Assembly: GCA_038210445.1 (NCBI GenBank)
Contig: JBBQWQ010000024.1
Span: 53,961 to 117,960, forward strand
DNA: 64,000 nucleotides
Direction of reading: 5' to 3'
Source: JABFRG01 sp038210445
GTDB lineage: Bacteria; Myxococcota_A; Polyangia; Polyangiales; Polyangiaceae
Positions within the stretch are counted from its first letter, which is position 1, and every line of letters starts with the position of its first letter. The position numbers were made by a program, and so were the translations under genes. The notes under the pieces are model-generated. The model was not told the origin of the DNA, searched no databases, and was given only the letters and a program-made list of their open reading frames with translations. Positions 8,736 to 16,408 of this stretch are shown here, in pieces.

Positions 8736-9662
8736 ATGAAGACGGAGCTCTTGAAAGGTGTTCCGGCGGAGGTCTCGCTCTACGAGGTCTCGCTCCGAGA
8801 CGGGTTGCAGAACGAACGGGTGACCGTGCCGCTGGGCGAGAAGCTGCGGCTCATCGACGCGTTGGTGGCGGCCGGGCTGCGGCGCATCGAGGTGACGAGC
8901 TTCGTGTCGCCCAAGTGGATACCGCAGCTGGCCGACGCCGACGACGTGGCGGCGCGGGCCGAACGGCACCCGGACGTGGTGTTCTCGGCCCTGTGCCCCA
9001 ACGCCCGCGGCCTACAGCGGGCGCTCGCGGCGGAGCTGCCCGAGATCGCGGTCTTCATGAGCGCCAGCGAGACCCACAACAAAAAGAACATCAACAAGAC
9101 CATCGAAGCCACCCTTCGCGCCTTCGAAGAGACCATCGGACCTGCGCGCGACAAGGGCCTGCGGGTGCGCGGCTACGTCTCCACCGTGTGGGGCTGCCCC
9201 TACGAGGGCGCGGTCCCGGCGGAGGCCTCGGTGCGCATCGCCAAGCAGCTCTACGCCATGGGCTGCTACCAGGTGTCGCTCGGCGACACCATCGGTGCCG
9301 GCACGCCCCGGCAAACGGCCGACATCGTGGAGCGGATGCTCGATGTGTTGCCCCTCGAGTCAATCGCCCTTCACATGCATGATACACGCGGCACCGCGCT
9401 GGCGAACATCTTGGTCGGGCTCGAGATGGGCGTCCGGCACTTCGACGCATCGGTGGGCGGCCTGGGCGGCTGCCCCTACGCGCCGGGCGCCGCTGGAAAC
9501 GTGGCCACCGAAGATCTGGTGTATCTCCTGCACGGCATGGGCGTGGGCACCGGCGTCGACCTCGCGCGGCTCATCGAGGCTGGCAAGGCTGCCGAGAGCA
9601 TCGTGGGCCGTCCGCTCCCCGGAAAGGTGCTCCAGGCGGGCGCCCGGAGCCTTCGCGCATGA
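8736..9662 (+). CDS. mvaB: Hydroxymethylglutaryl-CoA lyase
   Basis: The 308-residue protein is started at ATG 8736 (MKTELLKGVPAEV), consistent with the usual length of about 300. It belongs to the DRE-TIM metallolyases: the metal-binding RDGLQNE lies near residue 20, HMHDTRG near 210, and the HMG-CoA lyase signature GGLGGCPYAPGAAGN, containing the catalytic Cys, near 240. It cleaves HMG-CoA to acetoacetate and acetyl-CoA, the last step of leucine degradation, and in myxobacteria is also linked to isovalerate/ketone-body metabolism. No other leucine-degradation gene is adjacent; the carboxyltransferase operon 19 kb away could belong to related acyl-CoA metabolism, but that link is inference. 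Confidence 0.95.
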   Translation: MKTELLKGVPAEVSLYEVSLRDGLQNERVTVPLGEKLRLIDALVAAGLRRIEVTSFVSPKWIPQLADADDVAARAERHPDVVFSALCPNARGLQRALAAELPEIAVFMSASETHNKKNINKTIEATLRAFEETIGPARDKGLRVRGYVSTVWGCPYEGAVPAEASVRIAKQLYAMGCYQVSLGDTIGAGTPRQTADIVERMLDVLPLESIALHMHDTRGTALANILVGLEMGVRHFDASVGGLGGCPYAPGAAGNVATEDLVYLLHGMGVGTGVDLARLIEAGKAAESIVGRPLPGKVLQAGARSLRA

Positions 9663-9708
9663 GCCCTTTCCTTGACTCGCAGCGCGGAACGTAGGAGGGA
9701 ATTTCGTC

Positions 9709-10299
9709 GTGGTCCGCGCCTTCACCCTCGCCCTCGTCCTGGTTGTCTCCTGTCGCTCCGCACCGGAAGAGCTGCCCGCGCACAAGGACCCGTCGAGCGC
9801 TGCGCCGGCAGCGGCCTCCCGCAACGCCGGTAGCATCGAGCCGGCTTCGGTCCCGGTGGTCGCGCCCGCAGGCGGCTGCCCGAAGGACCCGGACGGAGCT
9901 CCCCCCATGCTGCCCACGTATCCGCTGAAGTTCAGCGGCGGGGCGGAGCTGGCCGCGGCGGAGTTCGTGTACCGGGAGCAAGATACCGAGCGCGGTCTGA
10001 TGTTCCGCACCCAGATGCCGGAAGACCACGGCATGCTCTTCAAGCTCGGTCACAAGGTCGCGACCTTTTGGATGCATAATACATGCATACCTCTCGACAT
10101 GCTCTTCGTGGAAGACGACGGCACCATCGTGGGCATCCTCGAGAACGTGCCGATCTTGAACGACCAGGCGCGGAGCGTGGGCAAGCCCTCGGTCTACGTC
10201 CTCGAGACGAACGCCGGCTGGTGCGCCCGTCACGGCGCAAAGGTGGGGCAAAAGATCGCGCTCCCCGAGTCGGTACGAACGACGAAACCGCACGAATGA
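9709..10299 (+). CDS. DUF192 lipoprotein
   Basis: The 196-residue protein starts with GTG at 9709, eight bases after a good Shine-Dalgarno (TAGGAGGGA). A lipobox-like VVSC at about residues 12-15 marks a lipoprotein. A Pro/Ala-rich linker is followed by a DUF192 domain (about 78-190) with the family hallmarks ERGLMFR, GMLF, TFWMHNTCIPLDMLFV and the late GWCARHG. DUF192 proteins are small beta-barrel exported proteins of poorly known role. The gene sits 10 bases upstream of another exported protein, the cyclophilin, and the two probably form an operon. Confidence 0.9.
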   Translation: MVRAFTLALVLVVSCRSAPEELPAHKDPSSAAPAAASRNAGSIEPASVPVVAPAGGCPKDPDGAPPMLPTYPLKFSGGAELAAAEFVYREQDTERGLMFRTQMPEDHGMLFKLGHKVATFWMHNTCIPLDMLFVEDDGTIVGILENVPILNDQARSVGKPSVYVLETNAGWCARHGAKVGQKIALPESVRTTKPHE

Positions 10300-10309
10300 A
10301 GAGGCTGTG

Positions 10310-11113
10310 ATGAAGAAGCTTTCCCTGCTCGCCCCGATGCTGACCACGCTGGTCGCCGCGTGTACCAAGTCGCCGCCCGAGCCCATCGGTCAGGTGCCCG
10401 AGCACCGCACCGAGACCGTGCCGAGCGCCGGCTCGAGCGCCACGCTCTCTACCGCCACCCTGCCCATCGCCACGCCGGCGCCGGCGGTCAGCGCGACCGG
10501 CGGCGTCTTGCAGCGCGCCGGCAGCGATCCGCTGGCGGGCGCCTTCAGCCTCAAGGACGCCGCCAAGGATCTCCCGGGCACGGGCCCGCTCCTCGCCACC
10601 ATCGACACCAGCAAGGGCAAGCTCGAGTGCAAGCTGCTCGAGGCCAAGGCGCCGACGACGGTGGCGAACTTCGTGGGGCTCGCGCGTGGGCTGCGTCCGT
10701 GGAAGGACGGCGTCAACTGGGTCAAGCGTCCGGCCTACGACGACACCTCGTTCCACCGCATCGTCGCTGGGTTCATGATCCAGGGCGGCGACGCCAAGGG
10801 CAACGGGACGGGCGATCCCGGCTACACCATCGCCGATGAGGTGTGGGCCGGTGCCAAGCACGATCGCGCGGGGCTTTTGTGCATGGCCAACCGCGGGGCG
10901 AACACCAACGGCGCGCAGTTCTTCATCACCGACGCGGCGGCGGCGCACCTCGACGGCGGCTACACCATCTTCGGGGAGTGCGAGCCCGTGAGCACCGTGC
11001 ACGACATCGCCAAGGTCGAAGTCGACGGCGAGCGGCCGGTGACGCCAGTGACCATTCGCAGTGTTCGTATTTCGCGCGGTACCAACGCCAAGGCGCCGCC
11101 GAAGAAGCTGTAG
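10310..11113 (+). CDS. Cyclophilin-type peptidyl-prolyl isomerase, lipoprotein
   Basis: Peptidyl-prolyl cis-trans isomerase acting in the periplasm. I use ATG 10310, five bases after GAAGAGG; an in-frame GTG lies just before at 10307. The first 22 residues end in a lipobox LVAAC. After a Ser/Ala/Pro linker, residues about 90-255 hold the cyclophilin fold: DTSKGKLECKLLEAKAPTTV, the active-site segment SFHRIVAGFMIQGGD (catalytic Arg within FHRI), GLLCMANRGANTNGAQFFIT and FGECEPV. All key residues are kept, so it is probably active on exported proteins. It is close to the DUF192 lipoprotein upstream and the TetR gene 12 bases downstream. Confidence 0.93.
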   Translation: MKKLSLLAPMLTTLVAACTKSPPEPIGQVPEHRTETVPSAGSSATLSTATLPIATPAPAVSATGGVLQRAGSDPLAGAFSLKDAAKDLPGTGPLLATIDTSKGKLECKLLEAKAPTTVANFVGLARGLRPWKDGVNWVKRPAYDDTSFHRIVAGFMIQGGDAKGNGTGDPGYTIADEVWAGAKHDRAGLLCMANRGANTNGAQFFITDAAAAHLDGGYTIFGECEPVSTVHDIAKVEVDGERPVTPVTIRSVRISRGTNAKAPPKKL

Positions 11114-11125
11114 CTCCACACGACC

Positions 11126-11734
11126 ATGCGCCGCGGCGGATACCGAAAGAGCGAGACGAGCCAGCAGCAGATCCTCGAAGCGGCGGTGCGCACCATCGCG
11201 GCCAAGGGCCTTGCGGGCAGCAGCGTTCAAGACATTGCGGCTGCGGCCGGCGTGAGCAAGGGCGTGGTGCACTATCACTTCGAGAGCAAGGACGAGCTGC
11301 TCGCCAAGGTGGTGAACCTGGCCTGCAACGTCATGGCGGAGCGGGTGCGCGCGGCTTTTCTCGAACCGGGCACCGCCGCCGAGCGCATGCGCAGGGCCAT
11401 TACCGAGCTCTGGTTCGTGCGCCGAAGCGGCGTGCCCGAGATTCGCGTGATCATGGAGGCCATGACCGTGGCGGTGCACGATCCGGCACTTCATGCCACC
11501 ATTGGTGCGGCCCTGCGGACCTCTCGGGAGCAGGTCGTGCAGGTCGGGTTCACCAACCTGGTGGAGATGGGCCTCGTCCCCCGCTTCGCGCCGGACACCA
11601 TGGCGCGTCTGCTCCTTGGCGCCCTCGACGGCCTCGCGCTCCACCAGCTCTTCGACCCGATGCCCCCCGAGAGCGAGGCCGAGCTCCTCGAGGCCGCTGA
11701 GCGCATCGCGCTCTCGCTCTTTCAGGAGCGCTGA
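11126..11734 (+). CDS. TetR-family transcriptional regulator
   Basis: The 202-residue regulator has a typical N-terminal helix-turn-helix: ILEAAVRTIAAKGLAGSS, then VQDIAAAAGVSKGVVHYHF (about residues 17-54), followed by a helical ligand-binding and dimer domain of about 150 residues. It starts 12 bases after the cyclophilin gene and may be cotranscribed with it. About 170 bases downstream lies a perfect 8+2+8 palindrome of TetR-operator size placed over a promoter, so I infer that it represses the microprotein gene at 11941. The ligand is unknown; the effector domain has no motif I can assign. Confidence 0.93.
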   Translation: MRRGGYRKSETSQQQILEAAVRTIAAKGLAGSSVQDIAAAAGVSKGVVHYHFESKDELLAKVVNLACNVMAERVRAAFLEPGTAAERMRRAITELWFVRRSGVPEIRVIMEAMTVAVHDPALHATIGAALRTSREQVVQVGFTNLVEMGLVPRFAPDTMARLLLGALDGLALHQLFDPMPPESEAELLEAAERIALSLFQER

Positions 11735-11736
11735 TC

Positions 11737-11815
11737 CGCAAGAAGTTCAACGCAAGAAGTTCAATGTCGGTCACCGCCGGGGGCGGTCGGGTGCGCAAAA
11801 AGTTCAATGTCGGTC
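11737..11815 (+). repeat. Three short direct repeats after the TetR gene
   Basis: CGCAAGAAGTTCAA occurs at 11737-11750 and again immediately at 11751-11764, where it continues as TGTCGGTC. A third copy, CGCAAAAAGTTCAA followed by the same TGTCGGTC, lies at 11794-11815. The copies are in the same orientation and start 3 bases after the TetR stop codon. They may come from local duplication or be protein-binding iterons. Confidence 0.7.
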
Positions 11816-11877
11816 GTCCGCACCCACCGCGAAGAGCTTGATTTTGCTCACTTCGTGGCAAAGTGCAGGGAGCTGCC

Positions 11878-11923
11878 TTGACAAAACTGGCCCGTGGGTC
11901 AAAAGTGACTGGCCAGCCAGTCA
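11878..11923 (+). promoter_or_regulatory. Promoter with overlapping TetR-type operator
   Basis: A consensus TTGACA lies at 11878-11883. The -10 region 17 bases later (about 11901-11906) is weak. The palindrome TGACTGGCCAGCCAGTCA at 11906-11923 has perfect 8-bp arms and a 2-base spacer, overlaps the expected start of transcription, and ends 17 bases before the microprotein ATG. Its size, symmetry and TGAC...GTCA ends match known TetR-family operators; the pairing with the upstream regulator is inference. Confidence 0.6.
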
Positions 11924-11940
11924 GAATTCGAGGTGATCCA

Positions 11941-12084
11941 ATGCTGTTCGACAATCTCTACGACCTGCTCTCGCCTGCCGGCACCGCCACCCTGTTGGTG
12001 CTGGTGCTCTCCCTCACCGCCGCGGTGGCCGCTTCGAGCCTTCGCCACGACGCTCGCCGCGTTCGCCGCAGCGCCGCCCACTGA
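11941..12084 (+). CDS. Membrane microprotein, 47 aa
   Basis: ATG 11941 follows a good Shine-Dalgarno (GAGGTGAT at 11930-11937). The 47-residue product has a short N-terminus (MLFDNLYDLLSPAG), one membrane helix (TATLLVLVLSLTAAVAASSL) and a basic tail rich in Arg (RHDARRVRRSAAH), predicting N-out, C-in insertion. The upstream in-frame ATG at 11863 would place coding sequence over the TTGACA and palindrome and lacks a ribosome site, so I reject it. The operator-like palindrome suggests repression by the TetR protein. The function is unknown; small single-helix proteins often bind or modulate transporters. Confidence 0.55.
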   Translation: MLFDNLYDLLSPAGTATLLVLVLSLTAAVAASSLRHDARRVRRSAAH

Positions 12085-12087
12085 TCG

Positions 12088-13557
12088 CTAGTCCGGTTGA
12101 TAGATGACCGTCTGCGACCCTTCGCGGAAGTAATACCGCTCGAAGTTGGCGCGACCGAACGAGAGCGCTCCGAACGTGTTCCAGCCGAGTGCCCAGATAG
12201 CCGCGACCTTCCAGGCGTTGCCCATCGGCCGCGCACCCACCGCCAAGAGCAGAAACAGAAGCGGCGCGTAGTCGTTGGAGAACCGGTAGCCGAACTGCTG
12301 CCATCCGCTGTTCTGGTAGAGCAGGTTTTGCACCAGCGGCAGCGCCGCCGAGGCCAGGAGCGCGCCGTGGAGAAACCCGGTCTTCTTGGGCCGGAGCAGC
12401 CACAGGTAGAGGGGCGTGGTGAACCACAGCGCCAGCCCGTGCTCGTTGATGCGAAACGGCGCTTCGCCCTCGGCGCCATGCGCCCGCGGCCAGGGCAGGA
12501 TGGTGAGCATGCAGCCCAGGTTCTTTGGAAGATAGTGAAGCCCGAACAGGCCCCATTTCTCGATGCGTCCATGCCACTGCACCGTGAGGTGCTCGTGGCC
12601 GAAGGCGGTCGGGTTCATGGTGCCGAAGCGCGTGTAGTTGGTGTACGACGCGAGCCCCAGGCCGATGAGCACGGGCACGCCGAAGAGCACCATTCGCCGG
12701 AAGAACGCCGGCTTGTCGATGCGGCGCACGACCGCGTCGACCCGGGCCAGGAAGCTGCCCTCGGTGGGCATATTCTTGCAGCATACACGCACCGCCTCGA
12801 GGCCGAAGAGGAGCGCGGCGTAGGAGCTGGTGGGCCGGGTCAAGAACGCGCACCCGATGAGCGCGCCGGCGATGATCGGGTGCTCGGCGTCGAGCGCGAC
12901 CAGCAGGTACGCGCACAAAAGGCCTACGCCCACCACGTGTCCTGCGAACCATACGGTACCCTGCACCGCGGTGAAGAAGAACACCGTGCCAAAGGCGAAG
13001 ACCAGCGCCAGCAGCACGTTCTCGGTTTCCGTGCGCTCGCTCCGGCCCGTGCGTCGCAGCTTCTCCAGCGCAAGAAACAAGAACGCCGGCCCGACGCCCG
13101 CCAGCCACACCACGAACTGCCCGTCGCGGAAGTCCTCCGGCGAGCCCGCGAGGGCCACCAGGGGCAGCATCAGGAACGCAGGGAAGGGGGGAAAGCTGAT
13201 GTACGTCTTGCCGTGAAAGTCGGCGAAGTCGTTGCCGCCCGCATAGCCCGGGCCTCCGTGCACGATGTCTTGGCGCCCGTGGAGCCACGCGTCGGCCAGG
13301 TGCGCGAAGTGGTTGTAGCTCGTGTGCGTCCACATTCGCTCGCCTGCCACGATGCCGAACACCAGCACCACTGCGGCGTAGATGCCGAGGCCGATGATGA
13401 TGCGCCGACTGCGGGTCTCGGGTGTGAGCCACGCCTTGATGCGCTCGGCCGCGCTTCGGGGCGCCGGTTTCGCCGACGGCGCGCGCTCGGGCTCGCTCTC
13501 CTGCGGGCCGTCTTCGGTCGCTTCGGGGTCCTTCGCGGCGGGCTTCTCGTCGCTCAC
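12088..13557 (-). CDS. Polytopic membrane protein, GT-C glycosyltransferase-like
   Basis: The 489-residue protein starts with GTG at 13557, preceded by GGAG at five bases. A charged Pro/Ala/Glu-rich cytoplasmic tail of about 45 residues comes first, then about ten hydrophobic helices, beginning IIIGLGIYAAVVLVFGIVAG. The first large loop (about 80-115: HFAHLADAWLHGRQD, DFADFHGKTYISFPPFP) resembles the acidic periplasmic loop of GT-C enzymes of the PMT/ArnT type, which use lipid-linked sugar donors. I see no clean DD/DE catalytic pair and call the family only by architecture. It is convergent with the microprotein gene, 3 bases away. Confidence 0.6.
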   Translation of the reverse strand: MSDEKPAAKDPEATEDGPQESEPERAPSAKPAPRSAAERIKAWLTPETRSRRIIIGLGIYAAVVLVFGIVAGERMWTHTSYNHFAHLADAWLHGRQDIVHGGPGYAGGNDFADFHGKTYISFPPFPAFLMLPLVALAGSPEDFRDGQFVVWLAGVGPAFLFLALEKLRRTGRSERTETENVLLALVFAFGTVFFFTAVQGTVWFAGHVVGVGLLCAYLLVALDAEHPIIAGALIGCAFLTRPTSSYAALLFGLEAVRVCCKNMPTEGSFLARVDAVVRRIDKPAFFRRMVLFGVPVLIGLGLASYTNYTRFGTMNPTAFGHEHLTVQWHGRIEKWGLFGLHYLPKNLGCMLTILPWPRAHGAEGEAPFRINEHGLALWFTTPLYLWLLRPKKTGFLHGALLASAALPLVQNLLYQNSGWQQFGYRFSNDYAPLLFLLLAVGARPMGNAWKVAAIWALGWNTFGALSFGRANFERYYFREGSQTVIYQPD

Positions 13558-13683
13558 GCATGCTCCGTACCACGGGCTTCGCTCCGGGCGAAGGTGCGAA
13601 CTTTTCTACGCGCGCTGCGCACAGTTCCGACCAAACCGCTTCGCGCTCGACGAAATACATCAATGAATTCGTGGCGCAACTTC

Positions 13684-13700
13684 TGGCACGCGGGTTGTAT
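13684..13700 (+). promoter_or_regulatory. Sigma-54-like promoter upstream of the 60-aa gene
   Basis: TGGCACG-CGGG-TTGTAT matches the -24/-12 consensus TGGCACR-N4-TTGCW except that the -12 GC is GT. The -24 GG (13685-13686) and the -12 dinucleotide (13697-13698) are separated by exactly ten bases. It lies about 50 bases before the ATG at 13748. The changed -12 base lowers confidence. Confidence 0.45.
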
Positions 13701-13747
13701 GACAAGCTCGTGACGACGGCCCTTCACCCGTCGGTAGGAACTTGCAT

Positions 13748-13930
13748 ATGGCGCTCCCGTTTGATCAGTCCCAAGCCCCCCGCGATGCCCGTGCGCTCCC
13801 GATCCTGGCCAAGACCATCTACCGCGAGCTGCGCTCGAGCGGGTACACCACCAAAGATGTGATGGCGCTCGCCGGCGAGCTGCTCGGCCTCCTCACCACC
13901 GAAGTGCGCGACGCTCGAAACAGCGACTGA
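13748..13930 (+). CDS. Small soluble helical protein, 60 aa
   Basis: ATG 13748 follows TAGGA by eight bases; two further in-frame codons upstream (TTG at 13742) are less likely starts. The 60-residue product, MALPFDQSQAPRDARALPIL onward, is predicted mostly helical with a single compact segment (TIYRELRSSGYTTKDVMALAGELLGLLTTEV). No signal peptide, membrane helix or Cys is present. The middle YTTKDVMALAGELLG resembles a short helix-turn-helix, but this is weak. It has its own candidate sigma-54-like promoter and is flanked by a divergent membrane protein and the FHA gene. The function is unknown. Confidence 0.6.
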   Translation: MALPFDQSQAPRDARALPILAKTIYRELRSSGYTTKDVMALAGELLGLLTTEVRDARNSD

Positions 13931-14052
13931 AGCGCCTCGACTCCGCAGCACCGACGCGTTTCGCAGGGCGAGACGCGTCGCTTGCATTTTGTGTCCGCGG
14001 GGCGAGGCGAGCGTGACGCCGACGAATACTTCGGCCGAAAGGTGATGGAAGA

Positions 14053-14082
14053 TTGACACTCTGGGTGCCAATTCGGGACAAT
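14053..14082 (+). promoter_or_regulatory. Sigma-70-type promoter for the FHA/CpaF-like gene
   Basis: TTGACA at 14053-14058 is followed after 18 bases by GACAAT at 14077-14082 (4 of 6 to consensus). The predicted start of transcription is about 20 bases before ATG 14108. Confidence 0.45.
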
Positions 14083-14107
14083 TCGTTCAGGAATCCCACG
14101 CCCCCGA

Positions 14108-16357
14108 ATGTTCTCCATCATCATCAGCGAAAAAGGCGGCGCCGAGCGACGTGAGTCGTTCGACAAAGCGGAAATCAACGTTGGCCGCGTGCAGGGGAAC
14201 GATCTCGTCTTGCCCAAGGGCAACGTATCGAAGCACCACGCGCGTCTTCTCTTTCGCGACGGGCGTTTCATCGTCACCGACCTGAAGAGCACCAACGGCA
14301 CCTACGTCAACGGACGCAAGATCGCCCAGGCGACGATCGTCCGCGAGGGCGACAAGGTGTACATCGGCGACTTCGTCATTCGCGTGGACCCCGGGGCCGC
14401 CGCGGAGGATGCACCGATGGCGAACCTGAGCGGGCAGCCCGAGCAAGACGTGCCCACCATGTCGCGCGACAACCCCATTCGCCTCGCGAACCAGGGCGTG
14501 CAGGGCACCGCGCAGGGGCTCGGTCAGTCGGGCGCAGGGCCCGCAGCGGCGCCGCCCCGAGATGCGGGCCCGCCCCCCACCATGCACGCGCAGTCGCGGC
14601 CCGCTACCGCGCCGCCCCGGCAGTCGATGCCCTCGAGCCCGCCCGGTGCGCTCCCGAGCGGTGGGCCTCCGAACATGCCGCCGCTGCCCATCCCCACGGC
14701 AGGCGGCCCGCTGGGCGTCGGCCAGCTCGGCGGCCCCACGCACGACTTTGCCCTTCCACGCCCCGAGTTCGACACCGCGGGCACCCCGCAGCCGCCGCTC
14801 GGTGGTGGGCCGCCCGCGGGCGATCCCCCGCCTGTGAAGCGCAGCGTTCCGCCGCGCGCCCAGACCATGCCGCTCGATCAGAAGGTCCCGCGGCCGGGCA
14901 GCCTCTCGCCGCTCACGCCGGAGCCGCGCAAGGTCGCGCCCCCACCCATTCCGCCGGTGCCCACCGAGGTCTCGGCGGCGGCGGCACCGCCACCTCCGCT
15001 GCGCTCGGCGCCACCTCCGCCGGTTCGCCCCGAGCCGTCGGCGGGGCCGCCTGCTGCCATGCTGCAGGCCACGCGCGCGGTGCGCGACGACGTGCCCTTG
15101 CCCGCGCAATCCGCCCTGTCGAAGGACAAGGGCGCCCACGCAGGTCGGCGCCTTGCGCTCCTGTCGCTCATGACGCGCATCGGCGACTCGGTGGACGCGA
15201 CGCGGCTGCCGGCTCGGGTCGACTCCAAAGAAGTGACGCGCATCGAGCGCGCGGTTCGCGATCAGGCCTCGCAGATGCGCAACGCCGGCGACGTGCCCGA
15301 GGGCATCGACGTCGACGCTCTGGTGCAGGACGCCATGTTGGAGCTCGTCTCCATGGGGCCGCTCACCTCGCTTCTCGACGACGACTCCGTCACCGAGATC
15401 CACTGCGTTCGATACGACCAGATTCTCGTGCGCCGCGGCAGCGAGCTCGAGAACTACGAGCTCGCTTTCAGCAGCGATGACGCGGTTCGCCGCATCGTTC
15501 TGCGCCTCGCCGACGAAGTGGGCCAGTCGGTGCAGCCGGGAGAGACGCCCATCGAACGGCGCACCTCGCGCGGCGCCCACCTCGTCGCCATGTTCCCGCC
15601 GGCGGCCCACGCCTGCGCCTTCTCGATTCACAAGCGGCGTATTCTCGACCGCGCGCTCGAAGAGCTGGTTCGCCAGAACCGTCTTTCGCGTCCCATGGCT
15701 ACGTTTCTCGAGGCCTGCATGGTGGCCCGCGCGAACGTGCTCGTGTGCGCCTCTGCGGGCGGTCCCGAGGTGGTGGCGGCGCTCGCCTCGAGCGCCCAGG
15801 GCGGTGAGCGGGTGTGCGTCGTGCACGACGCCGACGAGATTTACCTGGCGCAGAGCCACGTCGTTTCGGTGGCGCCCAACGCCGCGGCGGTGCACGGGGC
15901 GACGCGGCTCCGCCCCGATCGTCTGCTGGTGCTTTCGGGCGCCAACGGCGCGCTGGCCGCAGCCGTCGACGCCATCGCCTCGGGCGTCTCCGGGGTGGTG
16001 GCCACGGTTCCCGCGAGCAACATCCGTCAGGGCGTCTCGCGCATCGTCTCCCAGTGGCTGGGGGCGCACCCCGGCAGCGGCGGAGACGGCGCCAAGGAGA
16101 GCGTGACCGAAGCCTTCGACCTGGTGCTCGAGCTCGCGCCCGGCGCCGCCGACGGCCACAAGCTCCCGCGCGTCACCCGCATCGCCGAGCTCGCCGGAAG
16201 CGACGCCAAGGGGGTGGTGACCCGCGACATCTTCACCTTCCTCTCGGAAGGGGGCGCCGAAGGAACCTTCGCTGCCACCGGCGTCGTTCCCCGCCTCGCC
16301 ACCGAGCTCGCGGCCCAAGGCGTCAAGCTCGACCCTTCGCTCTTCAAGCGCCGCTAA
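14108..16357 (+). CDS. FHA domain fused to a degenerate CpaF/TadA-type ATPase
   Basis: The 749-residue protein has three parts. Residues 1-95 are an FHA domain (NVGRVQGNDLVLP, SKHHARL, STNGTYVNG) that should bind phosphothreonine. Residues about 100-330 are a Pro/Ala/Gly-rich disordered linker. Residues about 370-745 follow the CpaF/TadA secretion ATPase fold: the N-terminal segment LLDDDSVTEIHCVRYDQILV is recognisable, but the Walker A site reads ASAGGPEVVAAL without GKT, the Walker B region reads RPDRLLVLSG without its Glu, and the later TIHAN motif is TVPAS. ATP hydrolysis is therefore unlikely, and I infer a pseudo-ATPase scaffold or regulator. No tad pilus genes are nearby. Confidence 0.85.
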   Translation: MFSIIISEKGGAERRESFDKAEINVGRVQGNDLVLPKGNVSKHHARLLFRDGRFIVTDLKSTNGTYVNGRKIAQATIVREGDKVYIGDFVIRVDPGAAAEDAPMANLSGQPEQDVPTMSRDNPIRLANQGVQGTAQGLGQSGAGPAAAPPRDAGPPPTMHAQSRPATAPPRQSMPSSPPGALPSGGPPNMPPLPIPTAGGPLGVGQLGGPTHDFALPRPEFDTAGTPQPPLGGGPPAGDPPPVKRSVPPRAQTMPLDQKVPRPGSLSPLTPEPRKVAPPPIPPVPTEVSAAAAPPPPLRSAPPPPVRPEPSAGPPAAMLQATRAVRDDVPLPAQSALSKDKGAHAGRRLALLSLMTRIGDSVDATRLPARVDSKEVTRIERAVRDQASQMRNAGDVPEGIDVDALVQDAMLELVSMGPLTSLLDDDSVTEIHCVRYDQILVRRGSELENYELAFSSDDAVRRIVLRLADEVGQSVQPGETPIERRTSRGAHLVAMFPPAAHACAFSIHKRRILDRALEELVRQNRLSRPMATFLEACMVARANVLVCASAGGPEVVAALASSAQGGERVCVVHDADEIYLAQSHVVSVAPNAAAVHGATRLRPDRLLVLSGANGALAAAVDAIASGVSGVVATVPASNIRQGVSRIVSQWLGAHPGSGGDGAKESVTEAFDLVLELAPGAADGHKLPRVTRIAELAGSDAKGVVTRDIFTFLSEGGAEGTFAATGVVPRLATELAAQGVKLDPSLFKRR

Positions 16358-16363
16358 GGCGCT
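16347..16363 (+). terminator. Hairpin spanning the stop codon of the FHA/CpaF-like gene
   Basis: AGCGCC and GGCGCT form a perfect 6-bp stem whose GCTAA loop contains the TAA stop. It lies between convergent genes. There is no U-tract. Confidence 0.35.
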
Positions 16364-16408
16364 CGATCCGTCAAGCGCTGGACTCGGCCAAAACTCCGCC
16401 GCTTCGCT

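Noticed and set aside
11863..11940. Longer start for the microprotein (73 codons)
   Set aside because: It would place coding sequence over the TTGACA and the perfect palindrome and has no ribosome site, unlike ATG 11941.
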